A stretch of DNA of 29,827 bases from CAYYJV01 sp964486395 (GCA_964486395.1 CAZALP010000003.1:1-29827), one strand, 5' to 3'. Shown: positions 1 to 6,794, counted from the stretch's first letter. The notes: generated from the sequence alone by a model not told the origin. A program made the numbers and translations.

Positions 1-48
1 TGACCAATTTCACCTCCTTGATTTTATTTGCCTGAATAAAAGAACTAA

Positions 49-125
49 TGGCGGGGACGGCCGGACTCGAACCGGTAACCTCATCCGTGACAAGGATGCG
101 ATCTAACCAATTGATCTACGTCCCC
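49..125 (-). tRNA. tRNA-Asp (GTC), CCA encoded
   Basis: Read on the minus strand, this folds into a full cloverleaf. The 7-bp acceptor stem GGGGACG/CGTCCCC is followed by discriminator G and an encoded CCA. The anticodon stem CATCC/GGATG closes the loop TTGTCAC, giving anticodon GTC (Asp). The D-loop has the usual GG and the T-loop is the ordinary TTCGAGT. It is the only one of the three tRNAs here whose CCA end is encoded in the DNA. Confidence 0.95.
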
Positions 126-130
126 TTATT

Positions 131-235
131 TTATTGCTGGAAGTTGGCGAGGGTTTGATAAATTACCACTCCAATGCCAGCGCCCACCAACAAGGTGACT
201 AAGATAATAAAAATTGATAATTTAAACTCATCCAT
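131..235 (-). CDS. Possible 34-residue single-pass membrane peptide
   Basis: A short frame lies between the Asp and Met tRNA genes, running from ATG to TAA for 34 residues. It begins MDEFKLS, has one hydrophobic stretch at about residues 7-26 (IFIILVTLLVGAGIGVVIY) and ends in a polar TLANFQQ. That is the shape of a small single-span membrane protein with a charged N-terminus. No Shine-Dalgarno is visible, but most genes in this window lack one. I do not recognise a family. It is too short for SecE and lacks the SecE core. Its tight fit between two tRNAs supports either a real gene or spacer DNA that is open by chance. Confidence is low. Confidence 0.3.
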   Translation of the reverse strand: MDEFKLSIFIILVTLLVGAGIGVVIYQTLANFQQ

Positions 236-244
236 ATTTTTTTG

Positions 245-318
245 TGCCGAGGGTGGGATTCGAACCCACAAACCTTAGCCTTATGAAGACTCTGCTCTAA
301 CCATTGAGCTACCCCGGC
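245..318 (-). tRNA. tRNA with CAT anticodon (elongator Met, or Ile2)
   Basis: The minus-strand cloverleaf has acceptor arms GCCGGGG/CCTCGGC (one G-T pair), discriminator A and no encoded CCA. The D-loop AATGGTTA and T-loop TTCGAAT are canonical. The anticodon loop TTCATAA gives CAT. C1 is not mispaired (G1-C72), so this is not the initiator. The anticodon stem is weak: one G-T pair plus a G27/A43 mismatch. The variable loop is six bases. Elongator Met and the lysidine-modified Ile(CAT) tRNA cannot be told apart by eye, and Met is the default. Confidence 0.85.
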
Positions 319-451
319 GTCGCGGCTTATGCCGCTCCTTAGACGCCTTCGGTTTCTAACGCTCGCTGCGCTCGCTGTTTTTCCACCACGGGAGGATACC
401 CAGTCCTCCCGACTCCTACTATGAATTTTTGTTTCGCGAAAATTTTTCTTG
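319..451. repeat. G+C-rich intergenic patch with small inverted repeats
   Basis: No gene is visible between the two CAT tRNAs. The patch holds a 5-bp hairpin (GCGGC, TTAT, GCCGC at 322-335), a CGCTCGCTGCGCTCGCTG motif, a GGGAGGA/TCCTCCC inverted repeat with a 7-base loop near 390-411, and an A/T-rich foldback around TTTCGCGAAAA. A related CGCTCGCT-containing patch occurs at 5192-5289, which suggests a dispersed element. Only two copies are in view. Confidence 0.4.
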
Positions 452-523
452 TTGCGGGGGCCGGATTTGCACCGGCGTCCTCGTGGTTATGAGCCACGCG
501 AGCTACTACTGCTCCACCCCGCG
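452..523 (-). tRNA. Initiator tRNA-fMet (CAT) with unusual elbow
   Basis: The minus-strand cloverleaf has arms CGCGGGG/CCCCGCA, so C1 and A72 are unpaired, and A11-T24 is present. Both are initiator hallmarks. The anticodon loop is CTCATAA. Three departures are visible. The anticodon stem is CGTGG/CCACG, so the usual three consecutive G-C pairs (29-41, 30-40, 31-39) become T-A, G-C, G-C. The D-loop is a compact AGTAGTA without the GG pair. The T-loop is TGCAAAT, placing G instead of T/pseudouridine at position 55. CCA is not encoded. Identity is firm. The elbow changes are treated under findings. Confidence 0.92.
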
Positions 524-551
524 ACGATACTCAAGTACATATATTACACCA

Positions 552-1100
552 TTAAGTTAAAATTTGCAAAGAACGAAAAGCCTGATCGTAAATATCCAGG
601 GTTTTTTTGACTTCTTCCAAGGAAAGTCTGTAGTCCGGGTCATGGACAATGTCATTGCGGGTCTGGTGCGCCTTCTTTACTGCTTCAATGTTGGGGAGAG
701 TGGCTGAGGTTAATTTATCCAAACGCTCCTCCAAGTTTTGCCCCGCATAACCCATTCTTTTCAGAGAACTGTCCAGCAGGTCATCTGCTTCAATGACGGC
801 CAGTTTGTACTCCGACTCCGTCTCTGTTTCCAGCCTTTTCAATATTTTTCGCCAGCGCCTGGTAATTCTTTTGGCTCCAAAAGGTCGATAGGTTATAAAC
901 TCCCACATATCTTGTATAAACAACCACTGCAAATAATGGCTGGTCAAAAGGATGAAAACGATGATTCCCAGGAAAATGCCGGAAATAACCAAAAAAGCAA
1001 TTCTTACCGGCAAAAGCTTCTCCTGAATTTCAGCCGAAGTCAGAAAAGAAATGACAGCGTTAAAATCAATATTTAAAAAATCTAGGTTTAGAAAGTCCAT
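552..1100 (-). CDS. Membrane-anchored HEPN-like protein (hypothetical)
   Basis: This is a 182-residue protein of unknown function. An acidic, hydrophobic N-terminus is followed by one clear membrane span at about residues 32-53 and then a basic patch (RITRRWRKILKR, about 78-89). The C-terminal half is helical and contains AVIEADDLLDSSLKRMGY. It ends with RNDIVH at residues 148-153. That is an R-x4-H motif with a polar residue after the Arg, the signature of HEPN domains, many of which are RNases or nucleotide-binding partners. The span should place the helical domain against the membrane, probably on the cytoplasmic side. It sits two bases downstream of gatA on the same strand. The HEPN assignment rests on this motif and the helical context only, with no database check. 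Confidence 0.6.
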   Translation of the reverse strand: MDFLNLDFLNIDFNAVISFLTSAEIQEKLLPVRIAFLVISGIFLGIIVFILLTSHYLQWLFIQDMWEFITYRPFGAKRITRRWRKILKRLETETESEYKLAVIEADDLLDSSLKRMGYAGQNLEERLDKLTSATLPNIEAVKKAHQTRNDIVHDPDYRLSLEEVKKTLDIYDQAFRSLQILT

Positions 1101-1102
1101 AA

Positions 1103-2551
1103 TTAAAGTTTCTCAAAAATCTCTCCTACTTTTAATATTTTATCTTCTTCGAACGGCTTGCCTATGATTTGAAGTCCCACGGGCAGTTTCCCCGCTTTAC
1201 CGCAAGGCAAGGACATTCCGGGCAAACCAGCCAAATTGACGGCAGTCATAAAAATATCGGAAAGATACATAGAAAGAGGATCTTTTTTCTCCCCTATCTT
1301 GAAGGCCGGAACGGGAGAAACGGGAGTCAAAATAATATCTGCTTTCTGAAATGCCTTGTTGAAATCCTCAATAATCCTGGTTCTCACCTTCTGGGCGCGC
1401 AGGTAATAAGCTTCGTAGTGGCCCGTAGACAAAGCATAGGTGCCAAGCATAATTCGCCTTCTGACTTCGGGCCCCAACCCTTCTTCCCTGGAATTCAAAT
1501 AAACTTCCATTAAATCTTTTGCCTTCCTTGCGCTCTTCCCATACTTTATTCCGTCGTACCTGGCCAAATTGGCAGATATTTCGCAAGGAGTAATAATATA
1601 GTAGGCAGCCAGAGCACAATCTGTACTATGGGGAAGGTTTATTTCTTGAACTTTAGCTCCGGCTTGCTCGAACTTCTTAACAGCTTCTCTAATCAACCTT
1701 TCTACTTCTTTATCCATGCCCTTGATGAAATATTCTTTGGGCACCCCAATCTTTAAATTTTGAATTTTTAATTTTAATTTTGAATTTTTCTGTGTGAGAA
1801 CAACGGGTATTTTGAATTTTGAATTTTCTACTGATGTACTATCTCTTTCATCTTTACCGGAAATAACATCGAACACAATTCTCGCATCTTCAACAGATTT
1901 GGTTATGGGTCCTATCTGATCAAGGGAAGACGCCATGGCTATCAAGCCGTAACGGGAAACAGCTCCGTAAGTGGGCTTCAAACCCACAGCCCCGCAAAAG
2001 GCGGCTGGCACTCTAATTGAACCTCCTGTATCAGAACCCAGGGAGTAAACTGCCATGTCTCCGGCCACTGCCGCCGCCGAACCCCCCGAAGACCCTCCCG
2101 GAACCCTGGAAAAATCATGAGGATTGCGAGTGGGAAAGAAAGCGGAATTTTCCGTAGAAGATCCCATGGCAAACTCGTCCATATTGGTTTTTCCCAAAAT
2201 TACGGCCCCTTCCGCTTTAAGCTTTTTCACTACCGTGGCGTCATACGGGGCTATATAATTCTCCAGGATTTTCGAACCGGCCGTACACTTTACCCCCTCC
2301 ACCAATATATTGTCTTTCACGGCGCAGGGCACCCCGGCCAACAACGGTATTCGCCTGTTTTGAGAAATTAAATCGTCAATTCTTTTGGCTTGCCAAAGGG
2401 CTAAATCCGGAATCACTGTCAGGAAGGCGGTAATCTTTTTGTCCAACCTGTCGATCCTTTCCAAAAAAGATTTTGTCAGTTCCAAGGAAGAAAATTCCTT
2501 ATTAACCAGCCCCTGATGGGCCTTGGCGATGGTTAATCCTTCCAATCTCAT
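1103..2551 (-). CDS. gatA: Asp/Glu-tRNA(Asn/Gln) amidotransferase subunit A
   Basis: GatA is the glutaminase of GatCAB, which converts Glu-tRNA(Gln) and Asp-tRNA(Asn) to the amidated forms in bacteria lacking GlnRS or AsnRS. The amidase-signature triad is visible: Lys79 (CAVKDN), cis-Ser154 (PGGSSGG) and nucleophile Ser178 (GSDTGGS). This is the same spacing as in characterised GatA proteins. The length of 482 residues is normal. Its start overlaps the gatC stop by four bases (ATGA), so the two are translationally coupled. gatB is not in the window. Oddity: residues about 242-267 form a lysine/asparagine-rich linker (NSKLKLKIQN) encoded by an A/T repeat that resembles the intergenic repeats here, just before the conserved IGVPKEYF. 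Confidence 0.97.
   Translation of the reverse strand: MRLEGLTIAKAHQGLVNKEFSSLELTKSFLERIDRLDKKITAFLTVIPDLALWQAKRIDDLISQNRRIPLLAGVPCAVKDNILVEGVKCTAGSKILENYIAPYDATVVKKLKAEGAVILGKTNMDEFAMGSSTENSAFFPTRNPHDFSRVPGGSSGGSAAAVAGDMAVYSLGSDTGGSIRVPAAFCGAVGLKPTYGAVSRYGLIAMASSLDQIGPITKSVEDARIVFDVISGKDERDSTSVENSKFKIPVVLTQKNSKLKLKIQNLKIGVPKEYFIKGMDKEVERLIREAVKKFEQAGAKVQEINLPHSTDCALAAYYIITPCEISANLARYDGIKYGKSARKAKDLMEVYLNSREEGLGPEVRRRIMLGTYALSTGHYEAYYLRAQKVRTRIIEDFNKAFQKADIILTPVSPVPAFKIGEKKDPLSMYLSDIFMTAVNLAGLPGMSLPCGKAGKLPVGLQIIGKPFEEDKILKVGEIFEKL
1748..1825. repeat. A/T-rich repeat array inside gatA
   Basis: The stretch consists of imperfect copies of TTTTGAATTTTTAATTTT. It is read in frame through gatA as a Lys/Asn/Ile/Leu-rich linker. 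The same AATTGAAAATT vocabulary fills several gaps between genes (about 3955-4010, 6110-6238, 14583-14672 and 28890-29003). Confidence 0.6.
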
Positions 2552-2841
2552 TGTCTTAACACTGATTTTACTTTTACATAGCCCTTTTCTTGGCGGGGCG
2601 CCGCCTCAATCAGTCTTTTTCTAACCTCCGCTTTCTCGTCCCGAGGTTGATCTTTTCTCATAATATTTCTAATCAAGCGGGGATGAGAGGTGGGCTCTGT
2701 TTTTGAGACATCCACCTTTTTCAACTTTTCTATATAATCCAAAATCGAGGAAAGCTCCTTCTGGAATTTTTTTATTTCCGCCTCTTTTAGCCCCAATCTA
2801 GCTAATTTAGCAATATGTTTAACTTCGTTTTTGCTAATCAT
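2548..2841 (-). CDS. gatC: Asp/Glu-tRNA amidotransferase subunit C
   Basis: GatC is the small subunit that wraps around GatA and stabilises the GatCAB complex. The 97-residue protein has the family pattern: an N-terminal HIAKLARLGL helix, then LSSILDYIEKLKKVDVSKTEPTSHP and a C-terminal half with Lys/Arg-rich linkers. Length is normal for the family. The stop overlaps the gatA start by four bases, so the order is gatC-gatA on the minus strand. No Shine-Dalgarno is visible upstream, and the preceding sequence is the A/T-rich spacer next to mreB. The assignment is secure from order and motif together. Confidence 0.95.
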   Translation of the reverse strand: MISKNEVKHIAKLARLGLKEAEIKKFQKELSSILDYIEKLKKVDVSKTEPTSHPRLIRNIMRKDQPRDEKAEVRKRLIEAAPRQEKGYVKVKSVLRQ

Positions 2842-2892
2842 GGCTTAATTTTCAATGATGTAATTTTAAAATTACCATTCAGCATTTAAAAT

Positions 2893-3945
2893 TTACTTTG
2901 GCGGTTCCAGGTCTTCTGTTTCCACCAGCACTTCCCGAAGCTCGGAAAGATTTTCCAAAACCAAACCCGCTCCCCTTACCACGGCAGTCAAGGGATCATC
3001 GATTACCTTGGTGGGAATCTTGGTTTCCTTGCTGATCAAAGTGTCAAAACCCCGCAAAAGAGCGCCTCCTCCCGCCAAATATATTCCCCTGGACATGATG
3101 TCGGCGAGAAGCTCAGGCGGCGTCTCTTCCACCGTCGTTTTTATGGTCTCCACCACCTGCCTTATTGATTTTTCCAAAGCCTTCCTGATATCTGTATCGG
3201 AAACCAAAATCTCTTCCGGAAGGCCGGTAACCAAATTCCTGCCGCGCATGGGCATTTCCTTTTTTTCTTTCAAAGGGTAAGCGGAGCCAATGCCGATTTT
3301 TATTTTCTCCGCCGTCCTCTCTCCGATCAAAAGCTTGTATTCCTCCTGACCGTAATAAACGATGTCTTCTGACAGTTTGTCTCCTGCCACCCGCAAACTC
3401 TTTGACAAAACCAGTCCGCCGAGGGAAATTACCGCAACCTCTGTCGTCCCTCCGCCGATGTCCACGATGAAATTACCCCCTGCTTCCTGAACCTGCAGTC
3501 TCGCTCCGATGGCTGCCGCCATGGGCTCTTCTATAAGGTAGACTTCCCTGGCTCCGGCGGACTTGGCGGCGTCCACCACCGCCTTCTTTTCGACTTCCGT
3601 CACGCCGCAGGGAATCCCCACAATTGTTCTGGGTTTTGGGGTCAAGATAAACTTTTTGTGGTGAACTTTTTCAATAAAGTACCTGAGCATCTGCTCTGTC
3701 ACTTCAAAATCGGAAATCACTCCCTTAACTAAAGGCCGGGTGGCTACAATGTGAGCGGGGGTCTTTCCTACCATTTTCCTGGCCTCGTCTCCAATAGCCA
3801 GAATTCGACCCGTCTTTTGGTTCACAGCCACCACCGAGGGCTCTGACAACACTATTCCCCTGCCCTTAACATAAACCAAACTGTTGGCCGTGCCCAAGTC
3901 GATGGCAATATCCTGTGAAAAATATGAGAAAAATTTATTGAACAT
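2893..3945 (-). CDS. mreB: Rod-shape determining actin homologue MreB (copy 1)
   Basis: MreB forms membrane-associated filaments that organise cell-wall elongation. All actin-fold nucleotide motifs are present: phosphate-1 IDLGTANSLVYV near residue 15, phosphate-2 FIVDIGGGTTEVAVISLGG near 160, and the adenosine motif YLAGGGALLRG near 288. The N-terminal MFNKFFSYFSQDIAIDLG resembles the short hydrophobic or amphipathic membrane-targeting leader of MreB. Its 350 residues are normal. No mreC, mreD or rodA follows; proS lies upstream and gatC downstream. A second mreB is at 7534-8541, and the two share the overall motif order but differ throughout. Confidence 0.97.
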   Translation of the reverse strand: MFNKFFSYFSQDIAIDLGTANSLVYVKGRGIVLSEPSVVAVNQKTGRILAIGDEARKMVGKTPAHIVATRPLVKGVISDFEVTEQMLRYFIEKVHHKKFILTPKPRTIVGIPCGVTEVEKKAVVDAAKSAGAREVYLIEEPMAAAIGARLQVQEAGGNFIVDIGGGTTEVAVISLGGLVLSKSLRVAGDKLSEDIVYYGQEEYKLLIGERTAEKIKIGIGSAYPLKEKKEMPMRGRNLVTGLPEEILVSDTDIRKALEKSIRQVVETIKTTVEETPPELLADIMSRGIYLAGGGALLRGFDTLISKETKIPTKVIDDPLTAVVRGAGLVLENLSELREVLVETEDLEPPK

Positions 3946-3961
3946 AAAATATAATTTTCAA

Positions 3962-5191
3962 TTACCAATTTTCAATTTTCAATAAATTTTTTAATTTTAC
4001 AATTTTCAATTCTTTTTTGCTCCTTGCTTTTACCTCCGCGGAATTTTTTCTCAAAGTCCTTTCGCTAATCACAACTCGCCAAGGAATTCCAATTAAATCC
4101 GCTTCGGCAAACTTTTCGCCGGCGGTTTTCTCTTCTCTATCATCGTATAATACGTCAACGCCCGCTGCTTGTAAATCTTTGTACGCTTTTTCGCTTGCCT
4201 GTTTTTCCCCCAAGTCAATCAAGTGAACATCAAAGGGAGCCACTTCCTCGGGCCAAATAATCCCTTTTTTATCGTGATTCGCTTCCACGATGGCGGCCAT
4301 CAGCCTTCCCAGCCCGATGCCATAGCATCCCATAACAAGGGTTTGCAGTTTCCCCTGCCTGTCGATAAAACTGGCTCCCATAGCTTTGGAGTATTTCGTC
4401 CCCAGATAAAAAGCATGAGCGGATTCAATGGAGGAAAATTCCTTCAGGGAAGCTTGGCACTTGGGACAAATCTTAATGTTCTTGAATTTTTCCACGTTTC
4501 CCGCCCAGTGGCATTTCTGACAAATCAAAACTTTATCTTCTCCTGTAGGAGAAATAACCATAAACTCATGTGACAGCTCTCCGCCGATAGTGCCGGGATC
4601 CGCCTCCACACAAACGGGCCTCAGTCCGCAGCGCTTGAAAATCCGGAAATATGATTTTTTAACCTTCTCGTAAAATTTGACTGCATCCTCCCGGCTTTCG
4701 TGAAAACTGTACAAATCTTTCATCACAAACTCCCTGACCCGCAGAAGACCTCCGCTAGCGCGCAGTTCGTTCCTGAATTTATCCTGAATTTGGAAAAGAG
4801 AAAAAGGCAAATCTTTGTAAGATTTGACGCGCCGCCTGACTATATCGGTAATTACCTCCTCGTGAGTGGAGCCCAGTCCGAACTCTCTCCCGTGCCTGTC
4901 TTTAACCCTGAACAAAGGAGGATCAATGCTGGTCCATCTGCCCGTCTCCTGCCAAAGCTTTTTGGGAACCATTGACTGCAAGGAAACCTCCTGACCTCCC
5001 AAAGCCGTCATTTCCTTCCTGATTATGTTTTCAATATTTTGATAAACCCTCTGGCCCAGAGGAAGCAGGTTGTAAACGCCCGAAGCCATCTGATCTATGA
5101 AGTCGGCCCTGACCAGCAGCTTGTGGGAAACTGATTCAGTTTCCTTGGGGGGCTCTTTTTTTAAGTTGGCGAAAAGTTGGGATTGCCTCAC
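3962..5191 (-). CDS. proS: Prolyl-tRNA synthetase, short form without the insertion editing domain
   Basis: This class II synthetase attaches Pro to tRNA(Pro). The N-terminus (SQLF, SHKLLVRADFI, GQRVYQNIENIIRKEM), the motif 2 region RVREFVMKDLYSFH and motif 3 GCYGIGLGRLMAAIVE are typical of bacterial ProRS. A C-terminal anticodon-binding domain follows (DDREEKTAGEKFAEADLIGIP). At 409 residues it is about 160 shorter than usual bacterial ProRS. The insertion (INS) domain that deacylates Ala-tRNA(Pro) is replaced by about 20 residues with a four-Cys knuckle (C224, C227, C242, C245). The start is GTG, the first start after an in-frame stop, and matches the family N-terminus. The last 15 residues (KIVKLKNLLKIENW) read into an A/T repeat. 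Confidence 0.95.
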   Translation of the reverse strand: MRQSQLFANLKKEPPKETESVSHKLLVRADFIDQMASGVYNLLPLGQRVYQNIENIIRKEMTALGGQEVSLQSMVPKKLWQETGRWTSIDPPLFRVKDRHGREFGLGSTHEEVITDIVRRRVKSYKDLPFSLFQIQDKFRNELRASGGLLRVREFVMKDLYSFHESREDAVKFYEKVKKSYFRIFKRCGLRPVCVEADPGTIGGELSHEFMVISPTGEDKVLICQKCHWAGNVEKFKNIKICPKCQASLKEFSSIESAHAFYLGTKYSKAMGASFIDRQGKLQTLVMGCYGIGLGRLMAAIVEANHDKKGIIWPEEVAPFDVHLIDLGEKQASEKAYKDLQAAGVDVLYDDREEKTAGEKFAEADLIGIPWRVVISERTLRKNSAEVKARSKKELKIVKLKNLLKIENW

Positions 5192-5289
5192 GCGTCATTC
5201 GCGCCTCGCTCGCTACTTGCTCCGCTAAAGCGGGGCGAGAAAGCTATGTTCGGCGCGCTACCGTTTCTCCCCAGTTCCGCTGGGGACCC
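5192..5289. repeat. G+C-rich palindromic patch between rseP and proS
   Basis: The 98-bp gap contains several foldbacks: CCGCT/AGCGG with a two-base loop (5222-5233), CCCCAG/CTGGGG with a five-base loop (5269-5285), and GGCGCGC/GCGCC pairings. It shares CGCTCGCT-type sequence with 319-451. There is no U-tract, so it is not an obvious terminator. It may be a dispersed palindromic element or an RNA-processing site. No ORF of note is present. Confidence 0.4.
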
Positions 5290-6093
5290 CTAAAATATCC
5301 GCGGGATGTCAAATTTAATGGTAACGAAAATCATCATAATTATTAACAAAACGAAAAAAGCCGACGTGATTCTCTGCTCCAGCTTGTGGTTAATGGGTTT
5401 GCCCCGGATAGCCTCAATGGTTAAAAACACTATTTTCCCTCCGTCCAGAGAAGGTATTGGCAAAAGGTTGGCCAAAGCCAGAGCCACGGCAATCAAGGAT
5501 ATTAATAATAAAAAATAATTTATTCCCGCCATAAACGACTCTCTCAGCAAGTTCAGTATTCCTAGGGGGCCGAACAAATCAAATTTCATTTCTTCGGGAA
5601 GCTCGGCTATTCCCAAGACGTCCTTTAATCCCAAAATCCAGCCGTTCACTATATAAAAAGTCAATTTCCCCGTACCCATCAAACCGGCAAAGGGCGTCTG
5701 ATACCAAGGATATGGTCCCTGATGGTCGGAAAGCAAAGGAGGCAAGCCCCAAACTCCGGCCACAAAGCTTAAAATAATGGCAGCGATTATCCAAAAAGAA
5801 ACCACCCCTCCCAAAACAATCAAATATCTCTGCCACATTGGCTTGCCGATAAAGCTGCGATAATCCTCAATCTCCCCTTGCTCTCCTTTGATGCCTACGA
5901 AAGCTCCGAAAGGAAGGAGATTTAAGGAATAAACTGTCTCTCCTATTTTTTTCCCGAAAATCCTGGGGGGATATCCTATCCCGAACTCCTCCACTTTGGC
6001 TCCAAATTTCTTGGCTAAAATAAAATGGCCAAACTCGTGAATGATAATTAGTCCAATTAGTGCAATAAATGCGATAAAGATGGTTAAAAACAT
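5290..6093 (-). CDS. rseP: Site-2 zinc metalloprotease, RseP/M50 family, without PDZ
   Basis: This intramembrane zinc protease would cut transmembrane substrates such as anti-sigma factors or leftover signal peptides. The zinc motif HEFGH is at residues 19-23 in the first span. The third ligand Asp217 lies in LLPIPSLDGGK in a late span, with further hydrophobic segments around 93-113, 192-213 and 243-263. At 267 residues it is about 100 or more short of typical bacterial RseP. The loop between spans 2 and 3 is too small for a PDZ domain, so substrate gating must differ. It lies between frr and proS, where RseP sits in many bacteria. Which pathway it serves is unknown, as no sigma or anti-sigma gene is in view. 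Confidence 0.92.
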   Translation of the reverse strand: MFLTIFIAFIALIGLIIIHEFGHFILAKKFGAKVEEFGIGYPPRIFGKKIGETVYSLNLLPFGAFVGIKGEQGEIEDYRSFIGKPMWQRYLIVLGGVVSFWIIAAIILSFVAGVWGLPPLLSDHQGPYPWYQTPFAGLMGTGKLTFYIVNGWILGLKDVLGIAELPEEMKFDLFGPLGILNLLRESFMAGINYFLLLISLIAVALALANLLPIPSLDGGKIVFLTIEAIRGKPINHKLEQRITSAFFVLLIIMMIFVTIKFDIPRIF

Positions 6094-6109
6094 AAGGCTG
6101 AAATGCGGA

Positions 6110-6238
6110 AGTTATAATTTTCAATTCTCAATGGCCAATTTTCAATAAATTTTCAATTTTAAATTTTCAATTATTTTGTTTTTTAAAAATTGTAAATTTA
6201 AAAATTGATTGATAATTGATAATTGATAATTGACAATT
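6110..6238. repeat. A/T-rich repeat tract with a 7-bp tandem repeat
   Basis: The rseP-frr gap is built from AATTTTCAATT-like units. It ends in four tandem copies of GATAATT (6211-6238, the last being GACAATT), which run into the TAA stop codon of frr. The tract can fold back on itself because the units occur in both orientations. It has no G+C-rich stem. Confidence 0.7.
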
Positions 6239-6794
6239 AACTCGTTATCTCTTTCCGTTTTTTCTCTGCCAGTGCCTCTATTTTCTCGTTATACTCATCT
6301 ATCAGGTCTTGCAGTTCGTCTTTGGCTCGGAATTTATCGTCTTCCCGAATGTTTCCCTCCTTGAACTGGTCTTGTATCTCTCTCCAGGCCTCTTCTCTCC
6401 ATCGCCTCAAAGTTTGCTTTGCCGCTTCGCTTTTTTCAGATAAGATTCTGAGCAAATCCTTGCGGAATTCCTCTGTTAAATCCGGCAGGGTAACTCTGAT
6501 AACTTCTTTATCTACTATGGGACTGGCCCCTACGCCAGCTCCCTGAAGGGCTTTTTCAATTCCTTCGATGTAAGACTTGTCCCAAGGCTGAATCAAAATC
6601 TGCTTGGGTTCGGGGCAGGAAATGGCAGCCAGCTGCTTTAAAGGCAATTTCTGACCAAAGCAGTCCACTATGATATTTTCCACCAACGCGGGCGAAGCTC
6701 TACCGGTCCTGATTTTTTGCAGTTCCCCCTCCAGGAATCTAATTACCTTCTCCAACTCCGGCCTAATTTTCTCAATAATTTCCTTGTATTCCAT
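6237..6794 (-). CDS. frr: Ribosome recycling factor
   Basis: RRF acts with EF-G to split the post-termination ribosome. The 185-residue length and two-domain layout fit the family. The long helical domain has KIRTGRASPALVENI near the N-terminus and EEFRKDLLRILSEKSEAAKQ, with the C-terminal pair of helices ending in EALAEKKRKEI. Between them is domain II (CFGQKLPLKQLAAISCPEPKQ). The conserved RTGRASP motif is intact. The gene precedes rseP and proS on the same strand, a classical order, although uppS, cdsA and dxr are missing from between them. The stop codon abuts the tandem GATAATT tract. Confidence 0.98.
   Translation of the reverse strand: MEYKEIIEKIRPELEKVIRFLEGELQKIRTGRASPALVENIIVDCFGQKLPLKQLAAISCPEPKQILIQPWDKSYIEGIEKALQGAGVGASPIVDKEVIRVTLPDLTEEFRKDLLRILSEKSEAAKQTLRRWREEAWREIQDQFKEGNIREDDKFRAKDELQDLIDEYNEKIEALAEKKRKEITS

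Noticed and set aside
245..318. Calling the second CAT tRNA the initiator
   Set aside because: G1-C72 is paired and the anticodon stem lacks G-C pairs. The 452-523 gene has the initiator's C1/A72 mismatch and A11-T24.
552..1100. HEPN-like gene as the toxin of a HEPN-MNT pair
   Set aside because: No nucleotidyltransferase partner is adjacent; neighbours are gatA and tRNA genes, and the protein is membrane-anchored.
5192..5289. Insertion-sequence remnant between rseP and proS
   Set aside because: There are foldbacks, but no transposase fragment, target-site duplication or terminal inverted repeats that I could identify.
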